The notes beneath the pieces are model-generated. The model had not been told where the DNA came from. It did not search any database and saw only the letters and a list, made by a program, of their open reading frames with translations. The translations under genes and the position numbers were made by a program. From assembly GCA_038260095.1 (NCBI GenBank), contig JBBSOC010000010.1:1-42896 (forward strand): a stretch of 42,896 bases of DNA. The letters run 5' to 3'. Below are positions 1 to 8,411 of the stretch, one piece after another (within the stretch, counting starts at the first letter, position 1; each line of letters starts with the position of its first letter). This DNA comes from QHCE01 sp038260095. Lineage in GTDB: Bacteria; Actinomycetota; Actinomycetes; Mycobacteriales; QHCE01.

Positions 1-77
1 GCAATCGGCTTACCCGAACCGAGAAACATTTTCACAGCCTCATCCCGAAACTCGGGAGTATATACTTTACGCTTCAC
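1..77 (-). mobile_element. IS3-family transposase OrfA, 5' end only
   Basis: The minus strand encodes V/M-KRKVYTPEFRDEAVKMF followed by LGSGKPI and then runs off the window. This matches the N-terminal helix-turn-helix start of IS3-family OrfA proteins, which bind the element's ends. The GTG start at 75-77 has a strong GGAGG ribosome-binding site about 7 bases upstream (around 84-88). The element therefore extends left of the window, and its terminus must lie between this start and the broken hydrolase gene, roughly 90-140. The exact inverted repeat could not be fixed. Only 25 residues are visible, so the family call is good but the subgroup is unknown. Confidence 0.75.
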
Positions 78-134
78 AAGAACCTCCAGACAAGAAACTT
101 TAGCGGACACACCGTCTGGAAAACCCAACACACC

Positions 135-842
135 TCAAACCTTCTTCACGTCAGGGATGCTCGCGATGAAAATCCGAGTTTTCGGAAGGCTCTTCTTGAT
201 GATGCCTAACGCCACATTAACCTGCTGGCGGTAGGTCTGTACTGGTGTCATCGCAGACTCTGTTGGCTTACACGCGTCATTCGCGCCAATCAGCAGCGTG
301 ACATACTCGGCTTTTTGCCCAACCGCTTGTTTGGCCTGGCCGACCATGTCCGCGGCTACGGCACCAGTCTTTGCGTCGTTGAAGTTTTTGCCGTCAATAG
401 CAGGGTTGAGCGCGCGCAGCCCTAAATAATGGCTATCCACCTCTGTGCTGGTCCCAGTTGACCAGGAGCGCTCCTCGCAGTCTGCATAAAAGCCGCAAGC
501 ATTGAACCCCCTGGTTATCGAGTCTCCAAGTCCCGCCATGGAGCCGGGAACGGTGAATTTGGCCGCCGACTCCCTAGCTGGCGACGTGGGCATCCTTGAC
601 TGGGGCTCGGCTGAAAGCACTGGGGCTGGCGCGGTTTGATCATTTCTCGGCACTGCGGTTAGAGACTCGTCGCCACCCTGTTGAGGCACCACGGGCGAGC
701 TCTGCTTTAGCGAAGAGCTGCCCGGAGTTGCTTGCGTTACGTAATTAGCCCGCTTACCTGGTGTTTCGCCGGAGTATGCCACCACTACCGGGCCTGCGAC
801 CAACAGCAGCGCGACCATGGCGGTGATCGATCGGAGTAGCAT
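135..842 (-). CDS. Secreted SGNH/GDSL hydrolase, C-terminally truncated
   Basis: This is a probable exported esterase or lipase of the SGNH family. An N-terminal hydrophobic segment (about residues 5-23) acts as signal peptide or anchor, followed by a low-complexity Pro/Ser/Thr linker to about residue 90. The nucleophile block reads GLGDSITRG (near 105) and the oxyanion block reads IGANDAC (near 185). The reading ends at IASIPDVKKV, where family members normally continue for about 100 residues to the DxxH block holding the catalytic Asp/His. That block is missing, so activity is doubtful. The stop lies within about 60 bases of an IS3-type transposase start, so IS insertion is the likely cause. 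The ATG at 842 has a GAGGGG ribosome-binding site 5 bases upstream. Confidence 0.8.
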   Translation of the reverse strand: MLLRSITAMVALLLVAGPVVVAYSGETPGKRANYVTQATPGSSSLKQSSPVVPQQGGDESLTAVPRNDQTAPAPVLSAEPQSRMPTSPARESAAKFTVPGSMAGLGDSITRGFNACGFYADCEERSWSTGTSTEVDSHYLGLRALNPAIDGKNFNDAKTGAVAADMVGQAKQAVGQKAEYVTLLIGANDACKPTESAMTPVQTYRQQVNVALGIIKKSLPKTRIFIASIPDVKKV

Positions 843-911
843 TACGACCCCTCAAAGGATGAGTGTGGGAGTGCTGAACCGCAATCCGAATGGCTTATAT
901 TGACTACGGTA

Positions 912-931
912 TGCCGACACTGTCGTAGGCA
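912..931. promoter_or_regulatory. Inverted repeat upstream of the hydrolase gene
   Basis: TGCC-GACA-c-TGTC-gta-GGCA forms a nearly perfect dyad about 70-90 bases upstream of the hydrolase start and 100 bases before the tRNA gene. It could be an operator or a small hairpin. No recognised consensus was seen, so this is a structural observation only. Confidence 0.3.
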
Positions 932-1030
932 CCACTTGAAGCCGATATTTCGATGATTTGCCGAGTCTGATGAGAGGCGACGGCTGGTCTCAGGTCGTCA
1001 CTACGGTTTCGGTAGAGTGGCCTAGCTTCA

Positions 1031-1115
1031 GTCCGGGTGGCGGAATGGCAGACGCGCTAGCTTGAGGTGCTAGTGCCCTTTACGGGGCGTAGGGGTTCAA
1101 GTCCCCTTCCGGACA
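1031..1115 (+). tRNA. tRNA-Leu, anticodon GAG
   Basis: The sequence folds as a class II tRNA. The acceptor strands are GTCCGGG (1031-1037) and TCCGGAC (1108-1114), with discriminator A at 1115. The anticodon stem CTAGC/GCTAG encloses the loop TTGAGGT with anticodon GAG, which reads CUC and CUU leucine codons. A long variable arm (TGCCCTTTACGGGGC) and the TpsiC arm GGGGTTCAAGTCCCC follow. CCA is not encoded; the next bases are CAA. No tRNA is adjacent, so it seems to be transcribed alone. Confidence 0.95.
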
Positions 1116-1259
1116 CAACCGAGTGGCAGACCTGCCACATCTGACGTATCAGTGTTCAAGTGCGTTCTACCACCTAGAGTGCGCATCTCCTACCGGGGCT
1201 CCTCCCGCAACACCGTTATTGTGCTTAGAGAAAATCTCCAGCGAGAGCGAGTCCTCACC

Positions 1260-2507
1260 GTGGCAAAGAAGCGCCTGACAACAGCGCAGCACACGAGACG
1301 ACTGTTTTTAGGAGCTGCGGCAGGGCTAGTTGCGGTTACGGCTACAGAGCCGTTTTGGGGCAGTTCCTCAGCCGCCGCCGATTTCCAAAAAGGCGCCGCA
1401 TCACGCTCTGGTTTGGCTGATCTAGATCTTCCCGAGTTCAGTCTAACGTCGTACTCCCACCAGGTGAAGAAGTACACGACGGCATGGGGCACAACAGTCG
1501 ATGATTGGTATCCTGCCTTCCTTGCCGCACATGCCGATTTGGCGAGGCACGGCGGTGGCCGGCTGATCGTTCCCGCGGGGCGGTACCACATCTCTGGACA
1601 TGTGGTATTCGATGTGCCGGCGGTCTCCGTGCATCTGAACAAAGACTCGCACGTAGAGTTGGTCGGCGACCCTGACGTATTCTACGGCGCTCCCATCGGT
1701 TTTTACGGAAACGCTAAGCCCGGAGAACCGATTGAGAACCGCATTCAACGTGACTTCGCCGCGCTATTAGGCCCAGGTTCTGTCGGGTATCCAGCCAATC
1801 AACTGCACCGCTACCCGCACGAAAACGGGGCAGCAATGAGCTACATCAAAACTGCGGTTATGGACGGGATACACGTCCCGCATGTTCCCGGCAAGGGAAT
1901 AACAGCGCAGTTCGGCTGCAACCACATCATCATGCGCAATTGCACGATTGGGACTACATTCACCGGTGACGTGGAACGTAATTACAGCGGCCAGGCCTCT
2001 TTAGTGGCTCAGGGAGGTTGGTCGTTTGACCGTCGCCCACCTGAGTCACCGTTGTTCACCGACGTGGTGATTGAGAACAACACCATTGAGGGCGAGACAG
2101 TCCGGGGCATTCACGCCAGCTTCTGTAATGACGTGCGTGTGATCGGCAATAAACTAGCCCCGAGTTGGGGAGCTGGGTTACTTGTGAAAGCAGCCAACAG
2201 TGCGATTGTCAGCGAGAACCTTTTCCAAAGGCCGTGCCAAGGTTTCCCGAGCACAACGGGGAGCCCCTACGCAGAGTACGTCCCCCAACCTGGAATTCCC
2301 GAAGACGCAATGTTTTTCATCAGCGTGAAAGATTCCACATTGAAATCCAATATTCTAGAAGGTCACTCCCACCGGCACGGCGTTTTCTCCGGTGAAGCGA
2401 AGCCAGCATACCAGCTTCCAGCTGGCGTAATTTACGCACGAAAAAATAAGTTGTCTCGAGGAAAAGACACCATTTTTGGTGGTACTCCAGAATGGGATAC
2501 CGATTAG
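1260..2507 (+). CDS. Tat-exported right-handed beta-helix (pectate-lyase-like) protein
   Basis: From the GTG at 1260 the product has about 415 residues. It begins with a twin-arginine signal: THTRRLFLG-type RR at about residues 13-14 of the mature start, then a hydrophobic stretch ending at SSAAA near 40. The body has the pattern of pectate-lyase-3/beta-helix proteins: an entry segment GGGRLIVPAGRYHISG, followed by regularly spaced N-x-I/V strands such as IIMRNCTIG, VVIENNTIEG and VRVIGNKL. Such proteins usually bind or cleave polysaccharides at the cell surface. Substrate and catalytic residues are not evident. An in-frame GTG-less extension reaches back to 1152 but lacks signal-peptide character. 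The 3' end overlaps the convergent DUF1295 gene by 4 bases. Confidence 0.72.
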   Translation: MAKKRLTTAQHTRRLFLGAAAGLVAVTATEPFWGSSSAAADFQKGAASRSGLADLDLPEFSLTSYSHQVKKYTTAWGTTVDDWYPAFLAAHADLARHGGGRLIVPAGRYHISGHVVFDVPAVSVHLNKDSHVELVGDPDVFYGAPIGFYGNAKPGEPIENRIQRDFAALLGPGSVGYPANQLHRYPHENGAAMSYIKTAVMDGIHVPHVPGKGITAQFGCNHIIMRNCTIGTTFTGDVERNYSGQASLVAQGGWSFDRRPPESPLFTDVVIENNTIEGETVRGIHASFCNDVRVIGNKLAPSWGAGLLVKAANSAIVSENLFQRPCQGFPSTTGSPYAEYVPQPGIPEDAMFFISVKDSTLKSNILEGHSHRHGVFSGEAKPAYQLPAGVIYARKNKLSRGKDTIFGGTPEWDTD

Positions 2508-3328
2508 CGAGCTTCACCTTTCTTGGGCGGCAGCGGAAAGAATCCGCTCGTACGCTTGATATAATCCTGGTAACCTGGCCGACTCTGGGATAGCTGGTCT
2601 TCCAACATTCTTTTGCCGGTCTTTTTTACTAGTAAATAATTCATCAACAGTGGCGAAAAAGCCGTGAGCAGGCCAACCCAGTGACCTCCGGCGAGCAGAA
2701 AGATTCCCCACCATATACACGCGTCACCAAAATAGTTCGGGTGGCGGGTATACCGCCACAAACCGGTATCCATTACCTGTCCCATAGGAGCGCCGTTCGC
2801 ACGACGCGCTTTAAAACGGGACAGCTGCCAGTCGCCAATAGATTCACAGCTGAAACCCACAAACCAGATAGCTATGCCAAGCACACTAATCCAGTTCAGC
2901 GGTTCGGATTCGTACGACGCCACTTGCACTGGAAGTGAAACAATCCATAACACGATGCCTTGAGTTAGGTATACATGTATAAATGCGCCGATTTTTCGGT
3001 TTCCTGGATGGCGATCAAGCAGCTTGTCGTACCGCGGGTCCTCGCCATGGCCCCAGTTGCGAGCCGCAATATGAGCGGCCAGTCGCAAACCCCATACGGG
3101 GGTGAGTGCGGCCACCAATAGCCTCCGAGCGGCGTCGCCTGACCCAATCGAAAGGCAGTATGTGGTCAGCGCAACAGCGGCGAAACCAAGCCCCCATGTC
3201 ACGTCCACCACGCTGTGCTTACCTCGTAGCAGCGCTATGGCGAACGTAATCACCATGACTGTAAGGGCTACCGCACCGGTGACAACCAGATTGACGCCTA
3301 AGTCATGTAGAGGGAAACCGCTAGCCAT
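2504..3328 (-). CDS. DUF1295 membrane protein (steroid 5-alpha-reductase/ICMT-like fold)
   Basis: The 274-residue integral membrane protein has about seven hydrophobic segments. The diagnostic C-terminal motif GLWRYTRHPNYFGD lies near residue 190, followed by WWGIFLL and a KRMLEDQ...YQDYIKRTSGFFP tail. This arrangement defines DUF1295 proteins, relatives of NADPH-dependent steroid reductases and isoprenylcysteine methyltransferases; the His-Pro-Asn segment corresponds to the cofactor-binding region. A natural substrate is not established for bacterial members, with lipid or sterol-like compounds the usual suggestion. The ATG at 3328 follows AGGCGG. The gene is convergent with the beta-helix gene and shows no operon partner. 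Confidence 0.8.
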   Translation of the reverse strand: MASGFPLHDLGVNLVVTGAVALTVMVITFAIALLRGKHSVVDVTWGLGFAAVALTTYCLSIGSGDAARRLLVAALTPVWGLRLAAHIAARNWGHGEDPRYDKLLDRHPGNRKIGAFIHVYLTQGIVLWIVSLPVQVASYESEPLNWISVLGIAIWFVGFSCESIGDWQLSRFKARRANGAPMGQVMDTGLWRYTRHPNYFGDACIWWGIFLLAGGHWVGLLTAFSPLLMNYLLVKKTGKRMLEDQLSQSRPGYQDYIKRTSGFFPLPPKKGEAR

Positions 3329-3390
3329 ATCCGCCTATCAAAGGTAAAAGTCTTGGAAAGTTTGGCCACTCCACGTCTATGGTCCGGTTT

Positions 3391-4779
3391 TTAACCGTTT
3401 CTCGAGGTGCCGGGTTTGCCGTTTGTCGCGGTGCCGGCACTATTGATTTGTCTTCCACCTTGATTACTGTTGTTGATATTGCCGCTGTTGGCAGGAAGGT
3501 TGCTAAGGTCGTACGGAATGAAGGACGGCAACTTAAACGGAGTCTGTGGTGCGGGTAGCTTTCCTGGCCGCCTATTGCCCCCCTGCGGCCTAAGCTGCGA
3601 TCGACCAACTGGCGGCTTAGCGCTGCTCGATGTCTCCTGGCCGTGCTGACCGGGATCCTTCTGCACAGTAGTGACATGATTATCACGGTCGACGAAAAGT
3701 GCTGTACCGCCCTCTGCTGAATCGATTATTAGCCGACCCTCATCTTGGGAAAATGTGATCGGTTCGGCGCTACCAGACACCGGTAGTTGTTGGATGGGCT
3801 TACCTACCAGGTCGAGCACTATAATTTGACCAGCTGCAATATCCGTTACGTATATTCGGTCGGAAAACACTATGGCCTCGCCTAGCTTTCCCTCACCGGG
3901 CACAGCAATACTGCGAACCGAGCCGCCGGCAACAAGCACGACATGTCGCGATGCTGGTTGGCTTATAGCGATAACTTCCCCATAAGTGCGTGCCGCAACT
4001 CGTGGTTGATCTAAACCAGGCACATCAACGGCGTGCCTATCCTGCCGGTCCACAAACGTCACTGTGTGGCTGGTGGCGTCAACCACCGCCATGCCGGAAT
4101 CCAATGCTGTCACCGCAAACTCATGATTAGCTGCGGCAATATGTGTCTTTTTTACAATGTGAGGTGTCCCGCGGTCCCCATCTGCTCGCACGCCAACCGC
4201 GGCTCCATGGGCTACTAACCAGTAGGTTCCTTGCCCGTCAAATCCCGCGGGCCGTACATCCGCGCCCACTGGCAGGGACTCTCCTCGGCTATCCAATCCG
4301 GTGGGGTCAAGCCGGCGAATCTCACCTTTGACAGAGTCCAGTAACAACACTTTGTCATGCCACATTGCCACGTTGGTCTTAGGTCCAGAACTCACTTTTA
4401 GCTGCGCTGTTGAGTCCAACGTTTTCAGATTTACTGTAGTGACCTTTCCGTCCGTGAGGTCATGCAGCAGTAAGTGCTGATCGGTTTGCACCAGGATCAC
4501 TTGATGGTTCTTCGCGTCTGTGAATGCTCGGTGAATGTCCACCTGACCGGAGCCGACGTTAACGCGTTGAGCTTGGCTTTCCTGAGACGACCACACCCAC
4601 ACTTCACCGTCTGTGAGACGAAGCGCCCGTTGAGCCGCGTCCACCCCGAATAATGTGGCACCCATCGTGGCTATTACTACCGCGACTAGAACGAGGCCGA
4701 CCACCAAACCGGTGGATTTTTTGGGCACGCGACCTAGAAGTCCACTCAGATGCTTCCAGAAACTCCGCATAGCACTCAT
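3391..4779 (-). CDS. Membrane-anchored beta-propeller-like protein with low-complexity tail
   Basis: The product has about 462 residues. A basic N-terminus is followed by one transmembrane helix (about residues 23-45) and then repeated beta-rich units of about 40-50 residues with hallmarks such as DGEVWVWSS, HDKVLLLDSVKGEIRRLD, DSGMAVVDATSHTVTFVD and SDRIYVTDIAAGQIIVLDL. The C-terminus after about residue 370 is rich in Pro, Asn, Gly and Gln. The layout resembles the N-terminal half of large actinobacterial fibronectin-III proteins encoded beside MoxR/DUF58 genes, but no fn3 domains or such neighbours are present. It may be a stand-alone propeller or a truncated version. The start could also be ATG at 4770. 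It lies 119 bases downstream of tesB on the same strand. Confidence 0.55.
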   Translation of the reverse strand: MSAMRSFWKHLSGLLGRVPKKSTGLVVGLVLVAVVIATMGATLFGVDAAQRALRLTDGEVWVWSSQESQAQRVNVGSGQVDIHRAFTDAKNHQVILVQTDQHLLLHDLTDGKVTTVNLKTLDSTAQLKVSSGPKTNVAMWHDKVLLLDSVKGEIRRLDPTGLDSRGESLPVGADVRPAGFDGQGTYWLVAHGAAVGVRADGDRGTPHIVKKTHIAAANHEFAVTALDSGMAVVDATSHTVTFVDRQDRHAVDVPGLDQPRVAARTYGEVIAISQPASRHVVLVAGGSVRSIAVPGEGKLGEAIVFSDRIYVTDIAAGQIIVLDLVGKPIQQLPVSGSAEPITFSQDEGRLIIDSAEGGTALFVDRDNHVTTVQKDPGQHGQETSSSAKPPVGRSQLRPQGGNRRPGKLPAPQTPFKLPSFIPYDLSNLPANSGNINNSNQGGRQINSAGTATNGKPGTSRNG

Positions 4780-4898
4780 CAAGGTATGATTTCACGTTTT
4801 AACTCCGGCCGCTGGCCTTTTGGCCTTCCGCAACGTGACGGATTAGTGATGACAGCCACCAGTTAGTCATTTTCGTGCTACACAGGGCAGATTACGGG

Positions 4899-5789
4899 TC
4901 ATTTACTGACACTGAGCCGGTCTCCGACGGGACGCAGCAAACCTTCCTGCACCACGGTAGCTATATGCTGGCCGGCGGCGGTGTAACAGCGCGCTGTCGC
5001 CAGCCCTCGAGCCCCCGATGCTGACGGCGACTCGCAGTCGTACAATACCCATTCGTCAGCGCGAAATGGGCGGTGAAACCATACCGCGTGGTCCAGGCTC
5101 GCCCCGGTGAACCCGCCCGGCCCCCAAACCTCTCCGTGAGTAGCCAACACCCCGTCCAGCAGCGTCAAGTCGCTAGCGTACGTCAGCGCACACGCGTGCA
5201 GCTGCGGATCATCCGGTAGTCGACCGTCAGCACGCATCCACACCCGCTGCCTTGGCTCAGCCGCGCGGTTTTCCAGCCATCCTGGCGCACCCACGTACCG
5301 CACGTCGATTGGTCGAGCAATTTCTCCCCATACTCCTAGCCGATCCGCCACAGGCTCAAGCCGCTCGACTAATGTGCGTAGCTCTTCAGGTGCTGGTACA
5401 TCCGTTGGCATCTGCCCGTAGTGATCCAGGCCATCTTCGGGTCGTTGAAACGACGCGGACATAAAGAAAATAGTGACACCGTGTTGCACAGCCACCACCC
5501 GCCGCACGGAGAATGAACTGCCATCCCGCACGTTTTCCACGTGGAACAGGATCGGCACACTCGAGTCCCCAGGACGAATGAAGTATGCATGCAGAGAATG
5601 CACTACCCGGTCTTTCGGCACACATCGGCCGGCCGCGATCAGCGCTTGACCAGCTACTTGACCACCGAACACGCGCTGCGGCGACACGTCCGGGCTATCA
5701 CCCCGAAATACTCCAACCTCGATTTTCTCAAGATCGAGCAGGGCAACAAGCTGATCAACCGCGGGCTGACCGGTCAATGGGTGCAACAC
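4899..5789 (-). CDS. tesB: Acyl-CoA thioesterase II
   Basis: The 296-residue protein has the double hot-dog fold of TesB enzymes, which hydrolyse medium- and long-chain acyl-CoA to free fatty acid and CoA in the cytoplasm. The N-terminal half carries RVFGGQVAGQAL (39-50) and HSLHAYFIRPGD (64-75). The C-terminal half carries the catalytic set expected for TesB: Asp207 in YASDLTLL, Ser231 in the GASLDHAVWFHRPF block, and Gln281 in VVQEGLLR. The GTG start at 5789 lies 2 bases past the pyruvate kinase stop, so the two are co-transcribed, as in mycobacteria where pykA is followed by a tesB gene. Confidence 0.93.
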   Translation of the reverse strand: MLHPLTGQPAVDQLVALLDLEKIEVGVFRGDSPDVSPQRVFGGQVAGQALIAAGRCVPKDRVVHSLHAYFIRPGDSSVPILFHVENVRDGSSFSVRRVVAVQHGVTIFFMSASFQRPEDGLDHYGQMPTDVPAPEELRTLVERLEPVADRLGVWGEIARPIDVRYVGAPGWLENRAAEPRQRVWMRADGRLPDDPQLHACALTYASDLTLLDGVLATHGEVWGPGGFTGASLDHAVWFHRPFRADEWVLYDCESPSASGARGLATARCYTAAGQHIATVVQEGLLRPVGDRLSVSK

Positions 5790-5791
5790 AG

Positions 5792-7216
5792 CTAGTGGTG
5801 CGCCACATCGGAACCAATACGGTGCACTCGTAGCGCATTGGTGGATCCGGGAGTTTTCGGCGGGCTACCGGCTACGATCACCACTTCATCGCCGCGGTGC
5901 AACTGCCCACTCTCCTGCAACAATGAATCCACCTGACGTACCATTTCGTCCGTGTGTTCCACCTCGGGTGTCAAGAATGTCTGCACACCCCACGACAGTG
6001 CCAGCTGATTGCGCACGTCTGCGCTCGGCGTAAAAGCCAAAATCGGTAGCTGCGTGTGGTGTCGAGCCAACCTGCGTACCGTGTCACCCGTGAGAGTAAA
6101 TGCCACCAGCGCTTTTGCTCCCAGTACTTCGCCGATGTGCTTCGCGGCGGCCGCAATGGCACCGCCTTTGGTCTTGGGGTCATGGTGCAAAGGCGGCACC
6201 GAAGGATCCGACTGCTCTACAGAGGCAATGATCCGGGCCATGGTGCGCACGGTGATAATCGGATACCGGCCCACGCTGGTTTCGCCTGAAAGCATCACCG
6301 CGTCCGCACCATCTAACACAGCGTTGGCCACATCAGAAGCTTCAGCGCGGGTAGGACGCGAATTCTCAATCATCGATTCCAGCATTTGGGTGGCAACAAT
6401 GACAGGTCGCGCGTTTTCCCGACAGAGCTGCACCGCGCGCTTTTGCACGATCGGCACCTCTTCCAGCGGCATCTCCACACCTAAGTCACCGCGGGCCACC
6501 ATCAGGCCATCGAAAGCCAGCACGATCTCCTCAAGGTGCTGGACTGCCTCCGGTTTCTCCATTTTCGCCAGCACCGGTCGCCGGATTTCCATCTCGTCCA
6601 TTACTTGGTGCACGGCTTTGATGTCATCGGCCGCCCGAACGAAGGACAACGCGATCAGGTCCGCACCTAGCTCTAGCGCGAACCGTAGATCAGCGAAATC
6701 CTTCTCGCTCATTGCCGGAACGCTTAGATTCACGTTAGGCAGCGACAGACCCTTGTGGTTGCTCACTGGGCCGCCTTCAGTGACCACGCAGCGCACATCG
6801 GGACCAGCGACCGACAGCACCTCCAGCGCTATCTTGCCGTCATCGACCAGCAACCGATCACCGACCTGCACCTCCTCCGCGAGATGCGCGTAGGTAGTAG
6901 AAACACGGTCATGCGTTCCCTCACAGTCTGAAACCGTGATCGTGATCGTCTCGCCGGTGCGCCACTGCACGGAACCTTCGGCGAAGTTACCTAGCCGGAT
7001 CTTTGGACCTTGCAGGTCGGCTAGCACGGCAACAGTCTGGCCAGACTCAGCCGCCGCTTTGCGCACCAAATGGTAAACACGTTCATGTTCGGTGTGGCTG
7101 CCATGGCTGAAGTTCAGCCGCGCCACATTCATCCCCGCGTCTACCAGTGCACGCATACGCTCCGGTGTGGCAGTAGCGGGGCCGATAGTACAAACAATTT
7201 TCGCCCTACGAGTCAT
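5792..7216 (-). CDS. pyk: Pyruvate kinase
   Basis: This enzyme transfers phosphate from phosphoenolpyruvate to ADP in the last step of glycolysis. From ATG 7216 it has 474 residues, the normal family length. Visible landmarks are IVCTIGPA (7-14), NFSHGS (35-40), the catalytic Lys218 in LAKMEK, the metal/substrate loop ARGDLGVE (241-248), TQMLESM (276-282) and VMLSGETSVG (307-316). An in-frame GTG/CTG-type extension to 7261 has no homologous look, so the ATG was chosen. A possible GGAG lies 13 bases upstream. lgt lies 80 bases upstream on the same strand. Confidence 0.96.
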   Translation of the reverse strand: MTRRAKIVCTIGPATATPERMRALVDAGMNVARLNFSHGSHTEHERVYHLVRKAAAESGQTVAVLADLQGPKIRLGNFAEGSVQWRTGETITITVSDCEGTHDRVSTTYAHLAEEVQVGDRLLVDDGKIALEVLSVAGPDVRCVVTEGGPVSNHKGLSLPNVNLSVPAMSEKDFADLRFALELGADLIALSFVRAADDIKAVHQVMDEMEIRRPVLAKMEKPEAVQHLEEIVLAFDGLMVARGDLGVEMPLEEVPIVQKRAVQLCRENARPVIVATQMLESMIENSRPTRAEASDVANAVLDGADAVMLSGETSVGRYPIITVRTMARIIASVEQSDPSVPPLHHDPKTKGGAIAAAAKHIGEVLGAKALVAFTLTGDTVRRLARHHTQLPILAFTPSADVRNQLALSWGVQTFLTPEVEHTDEMVRQVDSLLQESGQLHRGDEVVIVAGSPPKTPGSTNALRVHRIGSDVAHH

Positions 7217-7296
7217 AGCTGTAACGCTACTCCGAGTCCAGTATTGTGTGACGTCCGGCACTGAATCGATTACACCGATTACCCCATTACTCGGTA

Positions 7297-8292
7297 TTAA
7301 CCCGATTTTTTCGGAGCGGATCCCAATGTATCGTCGTCTTTTCCGCTAGCTGTGGCATCAGCGTCAGCTGCTGCGTTCACGAAGTCAGCAACCTCGGTGT
7401 TTGTGGTATCCGTCGAACTACTACCCTGATCGGCCACCTCCGCTGGAAGTAGCCGCACTTTGCCGTTCTCGTCTACTTCTAGCCGCTCGGGCGGACCGCC
7501 CCGCAGCACGAAGTACGCCACCGCAATGGCGAAGACCACAAGGCAGGTCCACTCATTGAGCCGCAGGCCCAGTACCAGATGCGCTTCATCGATCCGTAGA
7601 TATTCGATCCAGGCTCGGCCAGCTACATACGCTGCGGCATACAGCGCAAAAGTGCGGCCACCACCCAAGTTGAAGCGACGCTCAGCCCACCAGATCAGAG
7701 CTGCCACGCCCACGCACCACAGCGATTCGTACAGGAACGTCGGGTGGTACGTGGCCTGAGCTAGATACTCCGGCAGGCGGTGATCGATATCGATCTCCAG
7801 CGCCCACGGCAGGTCGGTGGGCCGGCCATACAGCTCTTGGTTGAACCAGTTTCCAAACCGTCCCACAGCTTGGGCAAGCACAAGGCCAGGTGCCAAAGCG
7901 TCGGTGAAGACGCGCAGCGGAATTCCCAACTGGCGGCAGCCGAACCATGCACCGAGAGCGCCGCCGGCCACCGCCCCCCAGATGCCTAAGCCGCCTTCCC
8001 ATACCTTGAAGACATTGATTAGGTGACCGTGTGCTCCGAAGTACGGCTCCGGCGTAGTGAATATGTGGTACAGCCGTGCGCCGATGATCCCGGCCGGGAT
8101 TGCGAAAATGCCCACGTCCAGCGCGGCGCCGGATGGGGCGCCACGGGCACGGAGCCGACGGTCAGTGATAAAGACCGCTAGCGCAACGCCAAGCACTATG
8201 CACAGGGCGTAGGCCCGAATCGGCAGGGGGCCGATGTGCCAGATCGATACGCTGGGGCTGGGAAACGACGCTAGATACTCTGGTGACTGCAC
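7297..8292 (-). CDS. lgt: Phosphatidylglycerol-prolipoprotein diacylglyceryl transferase
   Basis: The 331-residue multipass membrane enzyme attaches diacylglycerol from phosphatidylglycerol to the lipobox cysteine of prolipoproteins, the first step of lipoprotein maturation. The Lgt signature GRFGNWFNQELYG is at 144-156. His76 (GARLYHIF) and Arg226 (AGRAWIEYLR) match conserved functional residues. About seven transmembrane helices end near residue 265. The last 60 residues are an acidic Asp/Ala/Thr tail, as in other Mycobacteriales where Lgt has a long C-terminal extension. The start is GTG at 8292. In mycobacteria lgt directly follows trpA; here a toxin-antitoxin module intervenes. Confidence 0.95.
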   Translation of the reverse strand: MQSPEYLASFPSPSVSIWHIGPLPIRAYALCIVLGVALAVFITDRRLRARGAPSGAALDVGIFAIPAGIIGARLYHIFTTPEPYFGAHGHLINVFKVWEGGLGIWGAVAGGALGAWFGCRQLGIPLRVFTDALAPGLVLAQAVGRFGNWFNQELYGRPTDLPWALEIDIDHRLPEYLAQATYHPTFLYESLWCVGVAALIWWAERRFNLGGGRTFALYAAAYVAGRAWIEYLRIDEAHLVLGLRLNEWTCLVVFAIAVAYFVLRGGPPERLEVDENGKVRLLPAEVADQGSSSTDTTNTEVADFVNAAADADATASGKDDDTLGSAPKKSG

Positions 8293-8372
8293 GCCGATAC
8301 GCTACCGGGCGATGTTATTTCCGCTGCACCCCCACCGGCGTTTTCCCTGAAAGTACCCTCTTTGCGCCTATT

Positions 8373-8403
8373 TCCCTGACGTTCTCCGGGAAAACATCAG
8401 GGA
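8373..8403 (-). terminator. Hairpin after the BrnA-like antitoxin gene
   Basis: TCCCTGACGTT (8373-8383) pairs with AACATCAGGGA (8393-8403), giving an 11-bp stem with one wobble pair and a 9-base loop, placed 8 bases beyond the antitoxin stop. No run of T follows on the minus strand, so it is either an actinobacterial stem-only terminator or another regulatory hairpin. Confidence 0.45.
8388..8403. repeat. Left copy of 16-bp near-identical direct repeat flanking TA module
   Basis: GGGAAAACATCAGGGA here matches GGGAAAACGTCAGGAA at 9195-9210 in 14 of 16 bases, in the same orientation. The pair brackets the whole toxin-antitoxin module; the right copy overlaps the trpA stop codon. This could be a duplicated target or recombination site from module insertion, although the left copy also forms part of a hairpin. 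Confidence 0.4.
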
Positions 8404-8411
8404 TGCGCGCC

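Noticed and set aside
4829..4845. GGCCTTTTGGCC as a terminator after tesB
   Set aside because: Only a 4-bp GC stem with a 4-base loop and no T-run; too weak to call.
6009..6893. Long plus-strand open frame opposite pyruvate kinase
   Set aside because: Ser/Thr/Ala-rich shadow of a high-GC gene; the minus strand encodes an unmistakable enzyme.
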